Part shown: positions 40,814-41,102 of the stretch, in pieces | Numbering within the stretch: position 1 is the stretch's first letter | How the letters are laid out: every line of letters begins with the position of its first letter | From: Hyphomicrobium sp. | Lineage (GTDB): Bacteria > Pseudomonadota > Alphaproteobacteria > Rhizobiales > Hyphomicrobiaceae | Assembly: GCA_025458125.1 (NCBI GenBank) | Contig: JALOTA010000009.1 | Span: 1-41,102 of the forward strand | Length of the DNA: 41,102 nucleotides | Direction: 5' to 3' | The notes under the pieces: generated by a model | Told to the model about the DNA's origin: nothing | What the model saw: the letters and a program-made list of their open reading frames with translations, nothing else | Databases searched by the model: none | Made by a program: the position numbers and the translations under genes

Positions 40814-40988
40814 ATGCAGGGTATCAAGGGGCTTATCGTTCTCTCCGCCGCCATCATGGCTGTTGCTGGGGCTTATCGTTCTCTCCGCCGCCATTGTGGC
40901 TGTTGCTCTTGGCGCTTGCCGTCGCGAAGAAGCGGCACCGATGAAGCTCGGTGCCGAGTTTCCGGCCGCCACGAATGTGGCTCGCTAA
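40814..40988 (+). pseudogene. Small entericidin-like lipoprotein gene interrupted by tandem duplication
   Basis: ATG at 40814 with RBS ACAGGAGA; lipobox LGACRREEA is in a different frame because of a 40-bp duplication. Confidence 0.65.
40828..40907 (+). repeat. Tandem direct repeat, 2 x 40 bp (two mismatches)
   Basis: GGGGCTTATCGTTCTCTCCGCCGCCATCATGGCTGTTGCT then GGGGCTTATCGTTCTCTCCGCCGCCATTGTGGCTGTTGCT. Confidence 0.97.
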
Positions 40989-41028
40989 TCCCTCCCGGTT
41001 TTGTCTGGGACACTACAGGAGAAAGACT

Positions 41029-41102
41029 ATGAAGGGCGCTATCGTTCTCGCCGCCGCTATCGTGGCCGTTGCTCTCGGCGCTTGCCGCCGTGAAGAAGCT
41101 GC
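41029..41102 (+). CDS. Small lipoprotein, intact paralog (truncated by window end)
   Basis: RBS AGGAGA; MKGAIVLAAAIVAVALGACRREEA with lipobox LGAC. Confidence 0.75.
   Translation, partial: MKGAIVLAAAIVAVALGACRREEA

Noticed and set aside
40585-40944. 119-aa ORF spanning the 40-bp repeat region
   Set aside because: Out-of-frame read-through of the duplicated lipoprotein segment with low-complexity sequence; no RBS-supported start

Overview
This 41.1 kb GC-rich window looks alphaproteobacterial (order Hyphomicrobiales by gene content; inference). The left ~10 kb is the end of a bacteriochlorophyll photosynthesis gene cluster: 3' end of bchM, lhaA/pucC-like, puhA, puhB, puhC, an unnamed ORF, acsF, puhE, hemA, a terminator, an FNR-type box, bchE, bchJ. 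Next comes a divergent lipid-modification module (two CFA-type methyltransferases, FAD amine oxidase-like protein, DUF1365, DUF1295, DUF2177). Housekeeping genes follow: histidine phosphatase, fabI, pdxH, IMPase, Sel1 protein, thiE-like, L,D-transpeptidase, cytochrome c, class I aldolase, gap, probable 6S RNA, 5-FCL, ymdB-like, yebC, ruvC, ruvA, PilZ protein, ruvB, metallophosphoesterase, ybgC, carbonic anhydrase, tolQ, tolR, tolA, tolB, small lipoproteins. Points worth a second look: three perfect TTAA-N7-TTAA (CtrA-type) boxes, before yebC, before the PilZ gene and after tolB; a multi-hairpin intergenic region between ymdB and yebC; a 40-bp tandem duplication that knocks a small lipoprotein gene out of frame; an apparent frameshift separating the tolA membrane anchor from its body; and a ymdB-like gene missing its normal start. 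I see no CRISPR array, transposase, prophage, rRNA or tRNA. No wholly new defence-like or enzymatic system can be asserted from the sequence alone.
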